NCBI GenBank assembly: GCA_947359465.1 | Contig: OX375878.1 | Span: 94,021,377-94,085,376, forward strand | Source of the DNA: Metellina segmentata | Taxonomy: Eukaryota > Arthropoda > Arachnida > Araneae > Tetragnathidae | Length of the DNA stretch: 64,000 bases | Direction: 5' to 3' | Part shown: one piece after another, positions 50,217 to 62,399 of the stretch | Layout of the letters: each line of letters opens with the position of its first letter | How positions within the stretch are numbered: the stretch's first letter is position 1 | Translations under genes and position numbers: made by a program | Notes under the pieces: generated by a model | Seen by the model: only the letters and a program-made list of their open reading frames with translations | Told to the model about the DNA's origin: nothing | The model's database searches: none

Positions 50217-50395
50217 GTTGTAACCCTCCAAGTGGTTTTGACGATATATCTCGTCCATCAGGATCTGATCAATTTTGCTTATTGCGAGATTCCTCGTCAT
50301 CAAGATATTGCTGATTCTGTGATGATGCCGAGATCAAAAGATCTGGTCAGTTTTCTACTAAGGCCAAGCAAAAAAAAGATGGTTTGTTTCCTGTA
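50217..50395. repeat. Palindromic tgacgag-repeat, copy at 50.2 kb
   Basis: Opens aaccctccaagtggttttgacg and contains several inverted and direct copies of 'cgagatat/atatctcg', 'atcaagat' and 'gatctg'. Similar material lies at 50865-50935 and 51995-52195. It resembles an expanded version of the 5532-5637 MITE. Confidence 0.5.
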
Positions 50396-50570
50396 ACGTA
50401 ACCCGACCGACCCTGAAATTACAATACAAAAATTCAGACACAAGTTTTTTTTTTTTTAGATTTTTAAAAAATTTAATTCAAATTAATTGATTACGATGTT
50501 ACAGCGATCGTATTCGATTAATAATTGTTTATTACCTATTCATTTCAGACATACCTCATAAATAAACTCT

Positions 50571-50718
50571 TTAGGTGTGAATAAGCAGTTATATCCGAAG
50601 AAAAATTATAAACTACACTAAAAAATACCCAATTTGGGTAAATACCTGAGTATCTACCCAGGATACTGACTCTCAAAATAAATGTACCCAGGTATTTTAC
50701 GTCACTGTTCACACCTCT
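50571..50718. mobile_element. Small MITE-like inverted-repeat element
   Basis: The ends aggtgtgaataagc and the inverse cactgttcacacct flank an interior with ccaatttgggtaaatacctg and tacccaggtattttacg. It is about 148 bp; the class is unknown. Confidence 0.4.
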
Positions 50719-51117
50719 GATCAATCTTAAATCGAACATTAATGCTCAGATAATATTTTCTTTTGCGTATTTGATAAAAATATTTAGCAAAAAAACAACT
50801 TTTTCTTTTGTTTTCCCTAATATTTTTGCTCTTGTTACAGGAAACAAGCCTTTTTTGTTATGCCTAATGACGAGATATCTCGTTCATCAAGATCTGCTCA
50901 GTTTTGTGTCATGACGAAATACTTACAATCACAAGAAGGATTAATTATTCATTTTTTAAAAAGATACATAACCATATGTTAGAATTTACTAAAAAATAAA
51001 GAACTATACATTTTATTATTTAAATTTATAAATACATTTTTCACAATTATTCTTTCTGTTGCACAACATTGAAATTCATGTACTTGTTGGGATCATCGAC
51101 GTGAGATGTACGTAAAG

Positions 51118-51826
51118 TGAACATTGCTATTGAGAGTAGTTTCAAAAGGTGTGACTCGTACCTGCTCGCCTCCGTTCCATGACGTCACAGCGAGTTTCAT
51201 GAAGGCCGTTTAACATTGGATCTCCGCGAGTCTGCACGCGGAACAATTTGTACAATATAGCAAAATTATACTTTTCATCGCAGCGAATTTATTTATGAAC
51301 CAATATCAAAAATAATTGTACCGTATCAAAGAGTACATTCTAGGTTTCCTGCGATGTTTCCAAATTTAAAAACTAACAGTAATAAGATATAGATATGACA
51401 GTTTTAACAAAGAAATAACGAAAATGTCCCGCTTTATCCTGAATTTAAAAAAAAAAAAACATTATTAGGAACCAAATTGAAATTTCTAAAATAACTCAGC
51501 GTAGTGCAAAAATTCACGTTTAGAGGTACTCAAAAAAAAAAAAAAAACCTCACGGCTGAAGACTGAAAAATTGTACGTCTTTTGCTCACTCGCGTTAGAA
51601 ATTTCGCTTTTTTCGACTTTAACACTTAATGCACCCTAAACTAATAGCCGCAACGCAAAAAAAAAATCTTCTCCGTCTTGTTCCCTGTACAATTTTGAAT
51701 AAACCATGCGAATTTCGTAATTTTATCATCCGTACTTTCTCGGGAAACCGTCTTAAGAATCGAGCGAAAAAAAGCGAATTTTCAAACCTGCAGTAGCGGC
51801 GGTAACTTTTTTTTAATATAGAGAGA
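51118..51826 (-). mobile_element. Helitron-like repeat, family 2
   Basis: The minus-strand 5' end is TCTCTATATTAAAAAAAAG at 51826. Blocks are shared with 14275-14980. The 3' boundary is not clear; the GC-rich part near 51170-51240 (gacgtcacagcgagtttc) is the likely 3' side. Confidence 0.5.
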
Positions 51827-51994
51827 TTTTACACCATCATTATTCCCAATGTTTAATACCTACTGCAATTTTACCAGTTTTGGATAGGTTTGGCCAGTAA
51901 TGGGTATACAATTTTGATCGAGGCTCACAGTGTAGTTGCTGCGGACTCACATCGTATGCCTCCTCACATTCCGATTAGAAAAGAGCGGTCTGTG

Positions 51995-52200
51995 GATTTA
52001 ACCCTCCTAATAGTGGTATCGACCAGGTTTCTCGTCATTAGAAAAAGTGACCAGTTCTTGATGGACGAGATATGTCGTCATTAGAAGAAAATTCACTGCA
52101 TCTTGATCATATCCTCAAGAAGTGGCAATATCTTGATGATTAAGTATCTCGTCATCAAAATACATATTCCTATTGACGAAATAGCTCAATCGTTAGCAAA
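51995..52200. repeat. Palindromic tgacgag-repeat, copy at 52 kb
   Basis: Opens aaccctcctaatagtgg. It contains gacgagatatgtcgtcatta and tatctcgtcatcaaaat, and repeated ttcttgatgg / atcttgatgat words. Related to 5532, 37658, 50217 and 50865. Confidence 0.5.
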
Positions 52201-53160
52201 ATAAATATCTTCAAACCACTTGGAGTATTCAGGAACACAATATCGGCATACAACGAGAGTGCTTAAGCGAGCAAGGATCCGTTTCGTATTTTGAGTTAAT
52301 AATAAGTTTTGGGTCAGGTAAGTAGGAGCAGTCAAGTGCCTACTACTTGAGACTATTTTCAGTTTCAAGCTCAAATAACCAAAGTAAAAAAAAAAAAATA
52401 CTTTTACGGCAAACACAAATATTTAAGTGGTCAATCTTAGTGCTTTAGGATTAGTAAATCATTTTTCAGCACTGTCATTTAAAAAATTAAATATGAAATA
52501 AAATATATTATATGCTTTGTCCCAAGTGTTAGATGCTTCTTTAACATGTAACAGCATATGTCTTGCCTTTGTTCCATATTACAACCTATATAACTTACTT
52601 CGGACACATGAATGGTTTTTTTATATATACATATATATAAATTATAGAAAATACTGTAAAATGAAGTCTTTATGTATCAAGTGTCCTCCAAAGACTTCCT
52701 CTAACTTCATTAACTTTTTTAAAACTCGTTTTATTCTTTCACGCACAAACTCTCTACTATCTCCTCTACATACTTAACACTGGGAAGGACAGAAACTTTT
52801 TTTGATGCATTATAATTTCGCATGTAGCTAATTTTGAATTTAAGAGTTTAGCTTTCCTATGATTTTATCAATAAACTCTTATTTTCTTTCATTCTTCTTC
52901 CGTTTGTTATAGGAACATAACCTCAACAAAATAATTTTCTTTGTAAGAGGCTGAAGGCTGGGTTTGGCTGTTATAATCCTCCACCATTTCTAGAACAGAA
53001 AAAAAGCTCTAAAATAATATGTAACGACTTTATTTGCTCTAACTTGGAATACCGTCACAGGTTTGGAAACCATGTACATTTTTTCGAAAATGTTTGTTTA
53101 AATTAAAAATTAATGTAGTGAAAATTAAAACAGTGACTGGTTTTATTACATTTAATGATA
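52201..53160. other. Non-coding, nothing recognised
   Basis: AT-rich, with a short (AT) run near 52625. No coding was recognised. Confidence 0.35.
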
Positions 53161-53171
53161 GGCTAAAGCAT

Positions 53172-53985
53172 ATTTGGGAAACTCCTGGCCTGAGGGCCGG
53201 ATGTGGCCCTCCCCGGCTATTGATCCGGCCCGCGGAACATTTTAAAATCGTGCTCGAAAAAAAGTAAATAGTCTTGGTTCTCGCCAACAAGAGAGTGAGG
53301 GGGCGGGGAACAGAAGCCTGAATATTTCCAATACTACCTTATATAGTTATTATTACTAATAAAATTAGTACTGGATATATGAGATGGCTGATCCGGTTTT
53401 CTTGAACAAATTAAATCAAAACGAGGTTTTAAAGTCGCCAGACAAGTTATCGGTGACACATCGCGCCACTCAATTCCACGGATAATCGGGAATAATAACT
53501 ATAAATTTCGTTATTAATTGTATCCGAGAAACGGCCTTGCTCTCTTGATTCCATTCCTTACGAGCGGATGTGATTGTTATAAAACAATGATGCAAATCAA
53601 CAATACTCGAATAGTTCTTTTCCATGATGAAAACTAACAAATCGAAATATCGAACCAGACATACAGATGAAAATGTGGAAAACACTCTGCACCTGTGTAT
53701 TAGTGGTATTGATCCCAATATTGATTATCTTGTTTCTCTCTCTCTCTCAAGTTCAAGCTCAAACTTCTCATTAATTTCTGGTGATTGTAAGTAAATAGTT
53801 AATCAATACGATATTGTTCTGTTCATGTAACTTTACCATTCTACTTTATAAATATATAAAATAAAATAAACCTTATCATTATTACTTTTTCACAACTACC
53901 TATTATCTACGGCCCGCGACTTTATTAACATCCTAAAGTTTAGCCCGCTACTTTTCAAAGGTTGCCCATACATGGGCTAAAGAAA
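53172..53985. mobile_element. Putative hAT-like non-autonomous element (GC 'gcccgcgg' ends)
   Basis: The left is ggcctgagggccggatgtgg and gatccggcccgcgg; the right is ctacggcccgcgactttatt and tcaaaggttgcccatacatg. Such 'ggccggatgtggcccgcg' words next to 'aaggttgcccata' are typical of hAT MITE ends in animals. The inverted repeats are weak and no 8-bp duplication was confirmed. It is non-coding. Confidence 0.4.
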
Positions 53986-54225
53986 TCAGACATCAGCATT
54001 TGCCATGCTTCAAGAAAGCTTGGAGAACTAAAGAGACAAAAAACCCACCTTTTTGATGTTTGATTGATGATGAAAGACGTCTTTAAAAACACTTTTATCT
54101 AGTTGTTTTCGACAGTAATGTTTACAACAAGTGTCACTGCTCCTTATTCTACCATTTCGAGAATGATAGTAGATATTATCAGTTTGGACAACTGCCAAAA
54201 CTGAAAAATCCCCAATGGCCACAAA

Positions 54226-54472
54226 TTGAGCTACTGTCCCAAGTGGGCACTTGGCTGTAGTTAATTAACGTCACGTCTTGTACTTTTGAACCACGGTGAG
54301 GTGACGAGAATATCTGAGAGGGTACCCCATTGTCCAAACTTTCATTCCATGTCAACGTGATGAAATTTGAGTTCACGATGGATTTAACGTGTGCACGACG
54401 GTGTTTGGTTGTCCCCAGTTTCGAACTCCCAATCCCCCGGTTGCTAATCTGCTAACTGCTACATGACCCTTC
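54226..54472 (-). repeat. tRNA-derived SINE, family A2 (minus)
   Basis: The inverse blocks are gtacttttgaaccacggtga, ccaaactttcattccatgtc and gtttcgaactcccaatcc (B-box inverse), with the inverse head near tacatgaccc. It is a diverged copy. Confidence 0.68.
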
Positions 54473-54534
54473 AGATTATAAGAAATTCGAATTTATTAAG
54501 AAAGTTGGTCAACAACAATTTGATTCAACGGAAA

Positions 54535-54756
54535 GGACCGTGGTAGCCAAGTTGGAAGAGTAACGGATAAGCAAACGGAGGGTTGCTAGTTTGAAACTCG
54601 ATCCAGCCAAAGACCGTCATCTATCGTGTACACGGAGGCTGGTTCTCCTAAAATCCGTCTTACCCTTAAATGTCATTACGTTGGAGTAAGGTAGAAGTTT
54701 GGAGAGTGGGATGGCTTGTCAGGTGTTCACTTCATCTGACCGTAGTGAAAATTTAC
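54535..54756 (+). repeat. tRNA-derived SINE, family A2 (5' part, split)
   Basis: The head is ggaccgtggtagccaagttg, the B-box region ttgctagtttgaaac, and the body gtagaagtttggagagtggg and catctgaccgtagtg. It is split at aaaatttac by the 7-kb element; the rest resumes at 61818. Confidence 0.75.
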
Positions 54757-54920
54757 ACAAGAGTCTTACCGCAACTCTATCCCGTGGAACCATTTTTAAA
54801 CTGCGCATGCGCGATTTGTTAAGTATATGCAAGGCGTGGCTTATCTGACATGAGTGAGTAGAGGTTCACCCTGGCTTCGAGAGTATAAAAAGATTGGGGA
54901 AGGCGAAGGGGGGATTTCTG
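54757..54920 (+). repeat. Left terminal inverted repeat of the 7-kb element
   Basis: Pairs with 61660-61817 in inverse. Shared words are tcttaccgcaactctatccc, gtggaaccatttttaaact, gcatgcgc and gtggcttatctgac. Confidence 0.85.
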
Positions 54921-55099
54921 TGTTTTGTTTTGTTAGGATAGGACATCGGGCTAAAATTTATTTCCGATTTAGAAGAACGGAAAAATACCAGATCCTGGAA
55001 AAGAACGAGAAGCAGATACAGATAGATTTTTTGATGTGGTGAGAAGGAAACTATGACAGTTAGATACTTGTTAAAAAGATAATTTGAATTGAACCCCAG

Positions 55100-58000
55100 T
55101 AGGGACCTATCTTAATTAATTAGAAATGTTATTTGAATTAAATGTGTTGTCCGCACTAATGCAGTTATAAATTTTTTGAATAATGTGGAATCTCAGCTCT
55201 TATGGTAGAACATTTTTTACAAATCATAATGGTAATTAGCACTATATGTACACGCATATCTAATCAGCCTAAGCGGAGAAAAAAATAATCTTTAAAGGGT
55301 AGTTTTCAGAGGATTTCAGTTGCTCTAAACTGTGAAATTATTCACTTCTGAGTAAGTTACTATTTAATATGACCTCCAGTAATTTGGTATCTGCTGCATG
55401 TAATTGTTAAATTGTGGCTACCCAATAATTTTTCTATTTTATTTTAATGCGATAACATTGTTGTTAACAGTGTATTGATTGATAAACAGCATCACAGTTT
55501 GCATAGTGATAGCAGAATTTTTATACAACTGTACTTTTTTGATAATGCTAGAAATTGGGAAATTATTTTTTCACTGTCAAAGACTTAAGTGTAGTGTTGA
55601 CTGACTTAACTGTAGGCATACAGTACAGCTTAAATTCCTGTTATTTAATCCTGGATGTACTTCCCTTTTGTATGAGTAAAACTTTCCTCGTGCGTAATGT
55701 CTTAGTTCACGATTTCTATCGATCAAAAACACAAGTTGGAATAAATGCATACTACATCATTAATATAACTTTGATTGAATTAAAGTACTCATCAATAGTG
55801 GTTATTTATGGTGGTGTAGTTTTGCATCATTCATTTCAACTACACAGATAGTGGTACAAATCAAAATACTTATTGTTTTATTTTTAATAAAAAAAAACAT
55901 CTAAGGATCAAAATTAAAAAATTTATAAAGTGGGAATGTTGTTTTTTAGCCTAGATTATCCTTTTTCTACAAAAAAAAGTCCTCAAAATTAAATTGGATA
56001 ATTGTTCCAGTAGCAGCTATTACTGATTAGCAATAGTTCTACCTTCCTGTGTTAGTCTAGCATCTAAGTAATAGATAAAATCCAACAAAAATATTTATGA
56101 TATTGCAAAATCTAGGTGTGCACAAAGTATATATACACTACATAGAGCATCATGTCTGAATTTAGTAATTTTATATAGGACAATGTACACATTGTCCTAT
56201 ATACAAGGTTTACAGCTGTACAAGGTTCACTGATGTACACTATAGTGAAGCATCAATATATTGTAGATCAATAAACCTTAATTCAGTTGATTTATGAACA
56301 TTTTTTTAAAGATTAATAGGAAAAGGCTGCCATATGTAAAGCAAGAATGGTTTTCCTTTGCCAACATGTTATTGTTGTTGCTTTTGGAACCATAAACTTA
56401 ACACCAGGATCCTTGCTATAGACATCAACAAAAGACATGGTTTGTTTACATTACTGCCAGTGTCCTAATTTAATTAATGACTTGTTCAAGACCATGTAAC
56501 TCAACTGGCAGGAGTTAGACTATACTCCAATTTTGAATTCATAAATCTGTGGATGAGTTTTCCAGTAAGGCTTGCAATAAGTACAAAATATGCTGTGGAT
56601 CAAGAAATGCTGTAAAGTATTGGACATGGCATTTTTATTTTATATTTCTGCTTATTTCAAAAGTTGTTGCTTGTTTTTAAAATTAAGAAACTAGTAGTCT
56701 GGCTATGGAAAGTTGTCATTTCAGTTGATTTTGTAAGAATGAGTGGAGATGCTTAAGGGCTGGTTAGAGATATTATAATGCCAGACCATAATTGGTGGTA
56801 CTGATTTCAAATTTTTTTGTCGAAAGTGATTGCAATAAGCATGAGCTGGCGAAACAAATAACTATCTAAGACAATGCCCACATTATTTTGTATGTGGCTG
56901 CACTTTTCTTGTTCAGCTTGTTTCTGAAAATAGACCTGGTCTGTTATAAGCAATTCAATATTTCATTTGTATTAATCATGCAAGTTTAGCATCAGGGCAG
57001 AAACATGCACACATACTTTTGGGTGACATTTATTAAATTTGGTACTTATAACTGATAAGTAGATAACAATACATTTATAAATTAAATTATGTGTATGTAG
57101 TTGATCAGTTGTATTGTTTAGATTAGGTATTGATTTTTGGATTTGTTGCATGTGTTTTGGGCCACAAAGTTACTTAAATATGTTTACAAAATTCGTGCCA
57201 CATTTGCTGGGGTCAATGTCGCAGAAGGTTGCTTAAGTAAATTCTGTCATTTAATGGATTCATTATATTAGTTGAAGAATACTATACACATACCTAAACT
57301 ACTTCAAAGATCCAAGTAGTTAAATTGCAGATGACCGACAAGATTTGACTGCATTTTTGTTCAAAGAGTAAAGCATCTGTTTCAAGAAGTGGTTCCAATT
57401 GTCAGTAATGTGATGTAGATGACATTTCTTCTATTATCCTATTTATTTTAACATTTCACGAAGTTATTTTATACCCAATAATTTAAAAACTGCAATGGCA
57501 TAAAATATTTGTATTTATCAGTTGGTCACATTACCAATTAGCTGGCATAAAGCACATCTTCAATTGAATATCTGGTGATGTAATGGAATCATTGATTTCA
57601 TAGAGGTATAATCAATGAGCATGAACAAAACATGTAACTAATTTGGATTTTTGGTCATTCCATAACAAATCAATTTGTGACATATTTTGTATCGTTTATT
57701 GTTGCCATTTTAAGATTTCTAAATATAATGTTCGTTTTTTACTTCAATTAAGTGTTTATTTCTTTTTTATCAGCCCATAGTGTAAGTGTACTGTGATGTA
57801 ATTTCTGCTTTGTTTATCTAAATGCATTAATTTTCAATTCTTTCAGCTAAAATGGATGCTACAATGTGTTGTTTAACATTATTTCTGGAATGCTAGGTAG
57901 CTTTAGAATTGAAACTGTATAAAAAAAAATTTATTTGTAATATGAATGAACTTTCTTTGAGTTCAGTTGAAAATAAAAGTTTTCTTTGCACCACTTGGTT

Positions 58001-60239
58001 ATATTTTTACAGAATATCTTGTATTCACCAGGATTTTTTTTTTTAATCCAAGAAACTCATTACATTATCTGCTATAATTCAATTTTGTCCATATAATTTT
58101 TAAATAAGTTTTCTTAAACCATGAAATATAAAGTAAATATTGACTATCTACTATTTTTAGTTTTGTTTACTTGAAACATGTAACCTATTATAAATCTCAT
58201 CTGCTTTTCCCTAAAGCACGAAACAAACTGTAACTTTAACATTTTAGCTTGTTTTTGTTATTTATAAAGAAACAAGTATCTCTGTCATACTGTTTTGTAA
58301 GTAATATTTTAAGAGTGTTTTTTTATCGTTTCTTGTTTACAAAAAAAGCCAAAGTTTTGTATAATATTTAGCTGTTTTTTTTTATTTGTATACTAAAATT
58401 AAAATGGTTAGTTCAAATAACATTTATTAAATGAAAATTGTAACTTGTAGAAGTTAATTTCATAACATTTTTGTTACAAGCAAATTGCAGCATGTTTATA
58501 CATGTAAACAATTGCCATTCACAATTTAATGTCAATTTTTTTACATTTGAATGCATTTCTTGCCAAGTAGAATTAGCAAGTTTTCTCACATGTTGGCTTT
58601 ATGCCTCCCATCCTAAGTGCAATACAATAAAATATTGCTGTTACATTTGCACTTAAAAGTATACAAACCTTAGTGTTTTTAGTGAGTAGCTAGAAAAAAG
58701 TCCCACATAAACTGTCACTAAATAAATAAAATTAGCATTTCAGGATCGTAATTCAATTTCGGAGCCATTATTATAGATGCTTTGAGGTGAAGCTCAGCTA
58801 CAGCACTTAAACATTCTCGAGAATATTAGTTTTAAGCTTATTTTATTTCAACAAAATACATGTAATAAAAATGTATTAAAATAAATTGCATTCAAAATGG
58901 AAAAAACTCTTCATGAACAAAATATGTTTTACAAGATGTTCATTTTCTGACAATAAATGGTGCATATGTTCGTATACATCTAGAATATCACTCAAAGATT
59001 TATTTTAGACAGGATGAAACAACTTCTATTTCGCATGGATTAGCAATGTTTGTTCTTAAATCGCAAGTCAAAGAGCATGCAACACATTCTGGTCTCAGTA
59101 TTTTAGTTTCAACACAGGATCATGTAAACCTCTTTATTTATACAATCTGACATTTCTCTTCGAGGTCTAAAATAAAAATTAATGGGCTGAAACAATGATA
59201 AAGATGTGCACCAAATCCAATAAAAATGATTCATAGATACCTACAGATACACATTAGCAAACCAAAGCATGCGTTTCCAAATGCACATTAGCTGTTATGC
59301 AATCTATTCATGCATATACCGCAAATAAAAATAAAATAGGCAAACTAGAAATTGGCTCGGCCCGCTCGTGTTAAATCAAATTAGAGTAAAGAAGGTTTGT
59401 GCAAAAACAGAACTAGCCATACTTGTAGTAGTCTAAATGTTAATATGATTGTTTCTGCAGAAGCTAGAGGGAAATATCTGAATGTTACTCTCTTTTGACA
59501 ATGAAACAAAGCATATTTTGTACCTCAACCCTTAGTGTGCCATTTTTTAAATTCGGAAAATTATCATTTGAGTGAGAACTATCTCTAGTCTGTTTTAACT
59601 TATGACAAATATTAATTTTGTAAATCCTAAAAATGGAACCAGCATATTCCATATAACTGAATACAAGAATTCGAAAGCCATCACGATTGTATTCTGTAAC
59701 TTATAACATGTCCTAAAATGGACAATTCCATTTCCACATCACCCATGGGGTAGGAATCATGATGCGCTTTTTTATAGAGGTATCGCCAACAGCCCTAATC
59801 CTCTTAAGCAGCAGTTCTCATCTTTGTTTACCTTGTAAACTGGTTTGATTTGTCAAGGGATAACTAGATATTGGATGAATGAAAAAGTCGATTCTGAAAC
59901 CCCGCCAAATAAGTTCACTGAGGATCCCAATAACAAGTTTCAGGAAATGTACGACAATCTGATTTTAAGGATTCCAATAAACTTCTAAAACCCGTATATA
60001 CAATAAAATTGCCAAAAGTAGACTTAAAATATATTTCAATGCCCTGTAATACAGTGAAAACTGAAACTATAGATAGATGGAAGCGAATAAATAACTAAAC
60101 GAAATAGGATCACAAAGGCACAGCTAGCATTATTTGTCCGAGTCATCAATGTGATATCATGATCAAAATGATAATGATGGGTTGTTATGGTACAAGAGCC
60201 ACAAATGGCCAAGCTAGACTAGACAAAATTAAGACTGAC
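55100..60239. other. Interior of the 7-kb element, nothing coding recognised
   Basis: Long AT-rich sequence with UTR-like composition. Small open frames (for example 55555-55851 and 58471-58656) have no domain or family resemblance. No DDE transposase, zinc finger or helicase motif was recognised on either strand. Confidence 0.4.
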
Positions 60240-60800
60240 AATAAACTAATTAAAAAGTTGTTTAGAAATGACGAGTTGGACTACTCAATATGCAGTAATT
60301 AAGTCGAAGCGACAACAAAAGACACATAGAAGCTAAAGATGGTTCTTGACAAACAACGTATAAATTTTAGACTGGTGAGGTCCTGAAGGCACTGGAACAG
60401 ATTTTAAATGGGGGGTGATGCACTGTATCGAGCTTTCGCAAGTCTGGTAGATGGAACCATAGGTAGTATACACAGAGTGAAGTCTGAAACGAATTATAGA
60501 TCTTGACCATGGAGAATCTGCTCCCCGAGATGTTTTTGAGGATACTTTTAGAGTATTTACACAATACATCCGTAGCTGAACAACATGCAAGAGGAAGCAA
60601 ATTTCAGGTCAAAAATGATACCTAGAAATCTTACTCTGCCCTACCTTGTAATACCACTCAGAAAGATCTCTGGATCAAGATGCAGGTTCCAACATCTGCA
60701 GAAATTAACACAGGATGTCTTTTGAGATATACGACACGTCACTTCCTTGGCACATACTTACCAACTTTTACGGATTATAGTGGATGTGTCCAGTTTGGTA
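60240..60800 (-). pseudogene. Jockey-like LINE reverse-transcriptase C-terminal remnant
   Basis: The minus strand reads, in two frames, RVRFLGIIFDLKF, then VNTLKVSSKTSRGADSPW and DLRKLDTVHHPPFKICSSAF-RTSPV, then NLYVVCQEPSL. The order 'FLGxIFD … LxxLKxxSxTxxGAD … LDxIHHxxLRxxxGAFRTSPVxSLYVExxEP' is the thumb/C-terminal region of Jockey-type polymerases. Frameshifts and a stop after RTSPV show it is old. It lies inside the 7-kb TIR element. Confidence 0.62.
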
Positions 60801-61659
60801 TTAAAACACTACTGCTTTGCTAAGTTTCTGCAGTTGATAAAAATGTGAATTTTTACATATGCATTTTTAAACACAAATAATACTAGTTATTGTGACATAC
60901 GGATATTTCTAATACACATTAATTAATGTTGTGTTTATGGCAAGGGGCATTCGGGAGTGCAAAAGTTTCACTGATGCAATTTTTAAATTTGGCAAGTATG
61001 CAATGAGAGGTCTCTTGAGATTTGATGAATTCCCACAAACCAGGGAAATATTTTGAAAACAATATACACAAGATAGGCCACTTGCAACTATTTCAAAAGT
61101 TTTACAGAATTATACTAAATATTAGAATCCATTTAATTTTAGAAGAGTTAATTTTTAAAATAAATGATAATAAACAAGAAATTAGAGAAACACAAAAGTT
61201 CATAATGACAACAACTGAAACGCAAGAAAATATGCACCATACAAATGATAAAGCACTTGAATAAATTTAAAAGAATTTCCTAGATTTTAGAATCATTTAA
61301 ATTTTTGAAATACTTTTTAACATGAAATAAACAAGAAATGAAAGAAACAAGAAATGAAAGAAACAACCGTTATAATAATCAAAAAGAAACTTTGTAAGAG
61401 AAGACTAATTCTATCACTTATAAGAATAGTAGAAGTAATTCGTTACATTACAAGCAAACTGCAACACTGCTCTTGTAGAAAACTTTCGCTGATACGCAAT
61501 TATAAGAAACAAATCCGCTCGCTGTTCTTCAGTTCACAATATTTATTTCAGTTCTAGCTGATCTAACCTTGAAAAGTTCTCGGAAAAGAAAATACTACTG
61601 AACAACAACAGAACTAAACCTAAAAAAGTAAACACCGCTGGGAATTTTTTTTTCCCCGC

Positions 61660-61817
61660 TCATGCTTTTATACTCACATACTCTCGAAATCAGAGTAATT
61701 AAAATCTAGTTCTAGTCCCTCCCGTCAGATAAGCCACACCTTCCATATACTTAAACAGTTTGCGCATGCGTAGTTTAAAAATGGTTCCACGGGATAGAGT
61801 TGCGGTAAGACTCTTGT
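61660..61817 (-). repeat. Right terminal inverted repeat of the 7-kb element
   Basis: Inverse of 54757-54920. The inner part also has ttttatactcacatactctcg, the inverse of the left gagagtataaaa. Confidence 0.85.
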
Positions 61818-61826
61818 AAAATTTAC

Positions 61827-62399
61827 CTCGCAATAACCCAATGTGTTTAATTTGGGTACGTTAATATACTACCTACCACGTAATGCCGATGAAACGACGT
61901 GATGCTATATTTTTAACCAACCCCTTTTTGTTTCATGCAAAAGCGTTTGGGTATTAGCTACAAAAACTGTTGTGTCTGGTTTGTTTGCATTGAAACTCCG
62001 TCTAATTTCAACAATTTTCTGTGATATTGAATTTTTCTTATTTTTTTGAATTACTAACACACAAAGGAGTTAGTGGCTACGGTCTGGAATCAGAAAGAAA
62101 AGCCTCGTGTAAGTTTCCACAAAATGTACATGCTAGGAAATAAGGAATATTTATTTGTCTTTTGAATTCCCTTTTTTTGAATTTATTCATATTTTACTAA
62201 GTACAACTCGCAGAGAAGTAAGATATGTTACTTCTCCGTGGTAAAACTGTCAGGAAGCGTTTAAAGTGAAAGAAAATCGCTAAATCGTCGGAGATTCGAA
62301 GTGAAGTCAAAGAATAATATTTAGTGTTTTCTTTTTGTCGTTTTGGCGAGTTAGATTTTTTCGTAGCGTTAGCAATGAATTAGCTTTAATTTGTGTGCT
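61827..62399 (+). other. Region upstream of the 62.4 kb reading frame
   Basis: The first bases may be the rest of the split SINE (ctcgcaataaccc). A donor-like gtaagt at 62109-62114 (cctcgt|gtaagt) could end a 5' untranslated exon, but no partner acceptor was fixed. No repeat was recognised from 61900 to 62399, so this may be the 5' end of the following gene. Confidence 0.35.

Larger units (their letters stand above)
54757..61817. mobile_element. 7061-bp element with TIRs and 9-bp target duplication
   Basis: The left end ACAAGAGTCTTACCGCAACT and the right end (inverse) are identical for about 48 bases. They remain similar for about 105 bases (…gcatgcgc…gtggcttatctgac) and share a weaker inner cgagagtat…ataaaa block. 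Directly outside both ends is aaaatttac (54748-54756 and 61818-61826), a perfect 9-bp duplication within a SINE. A 9-bp duplication with long TIRs fits Mutator-like elements; this is inference. No transposase was found. The interior holds a decayed Jockey-like piece. Confidence 0.8.

Noticed and set aside
54854..55042. 62-codon open frame in the left end of the 7-kb element
   Set aside because: Starts within the inverted repeat and has no recognised domain; not enough to call an exon of a transposase.
55555..55851. 98-codon open frame inside the 7-kb element
   Set aside because: AT-driven composition, no motif and no splice context.
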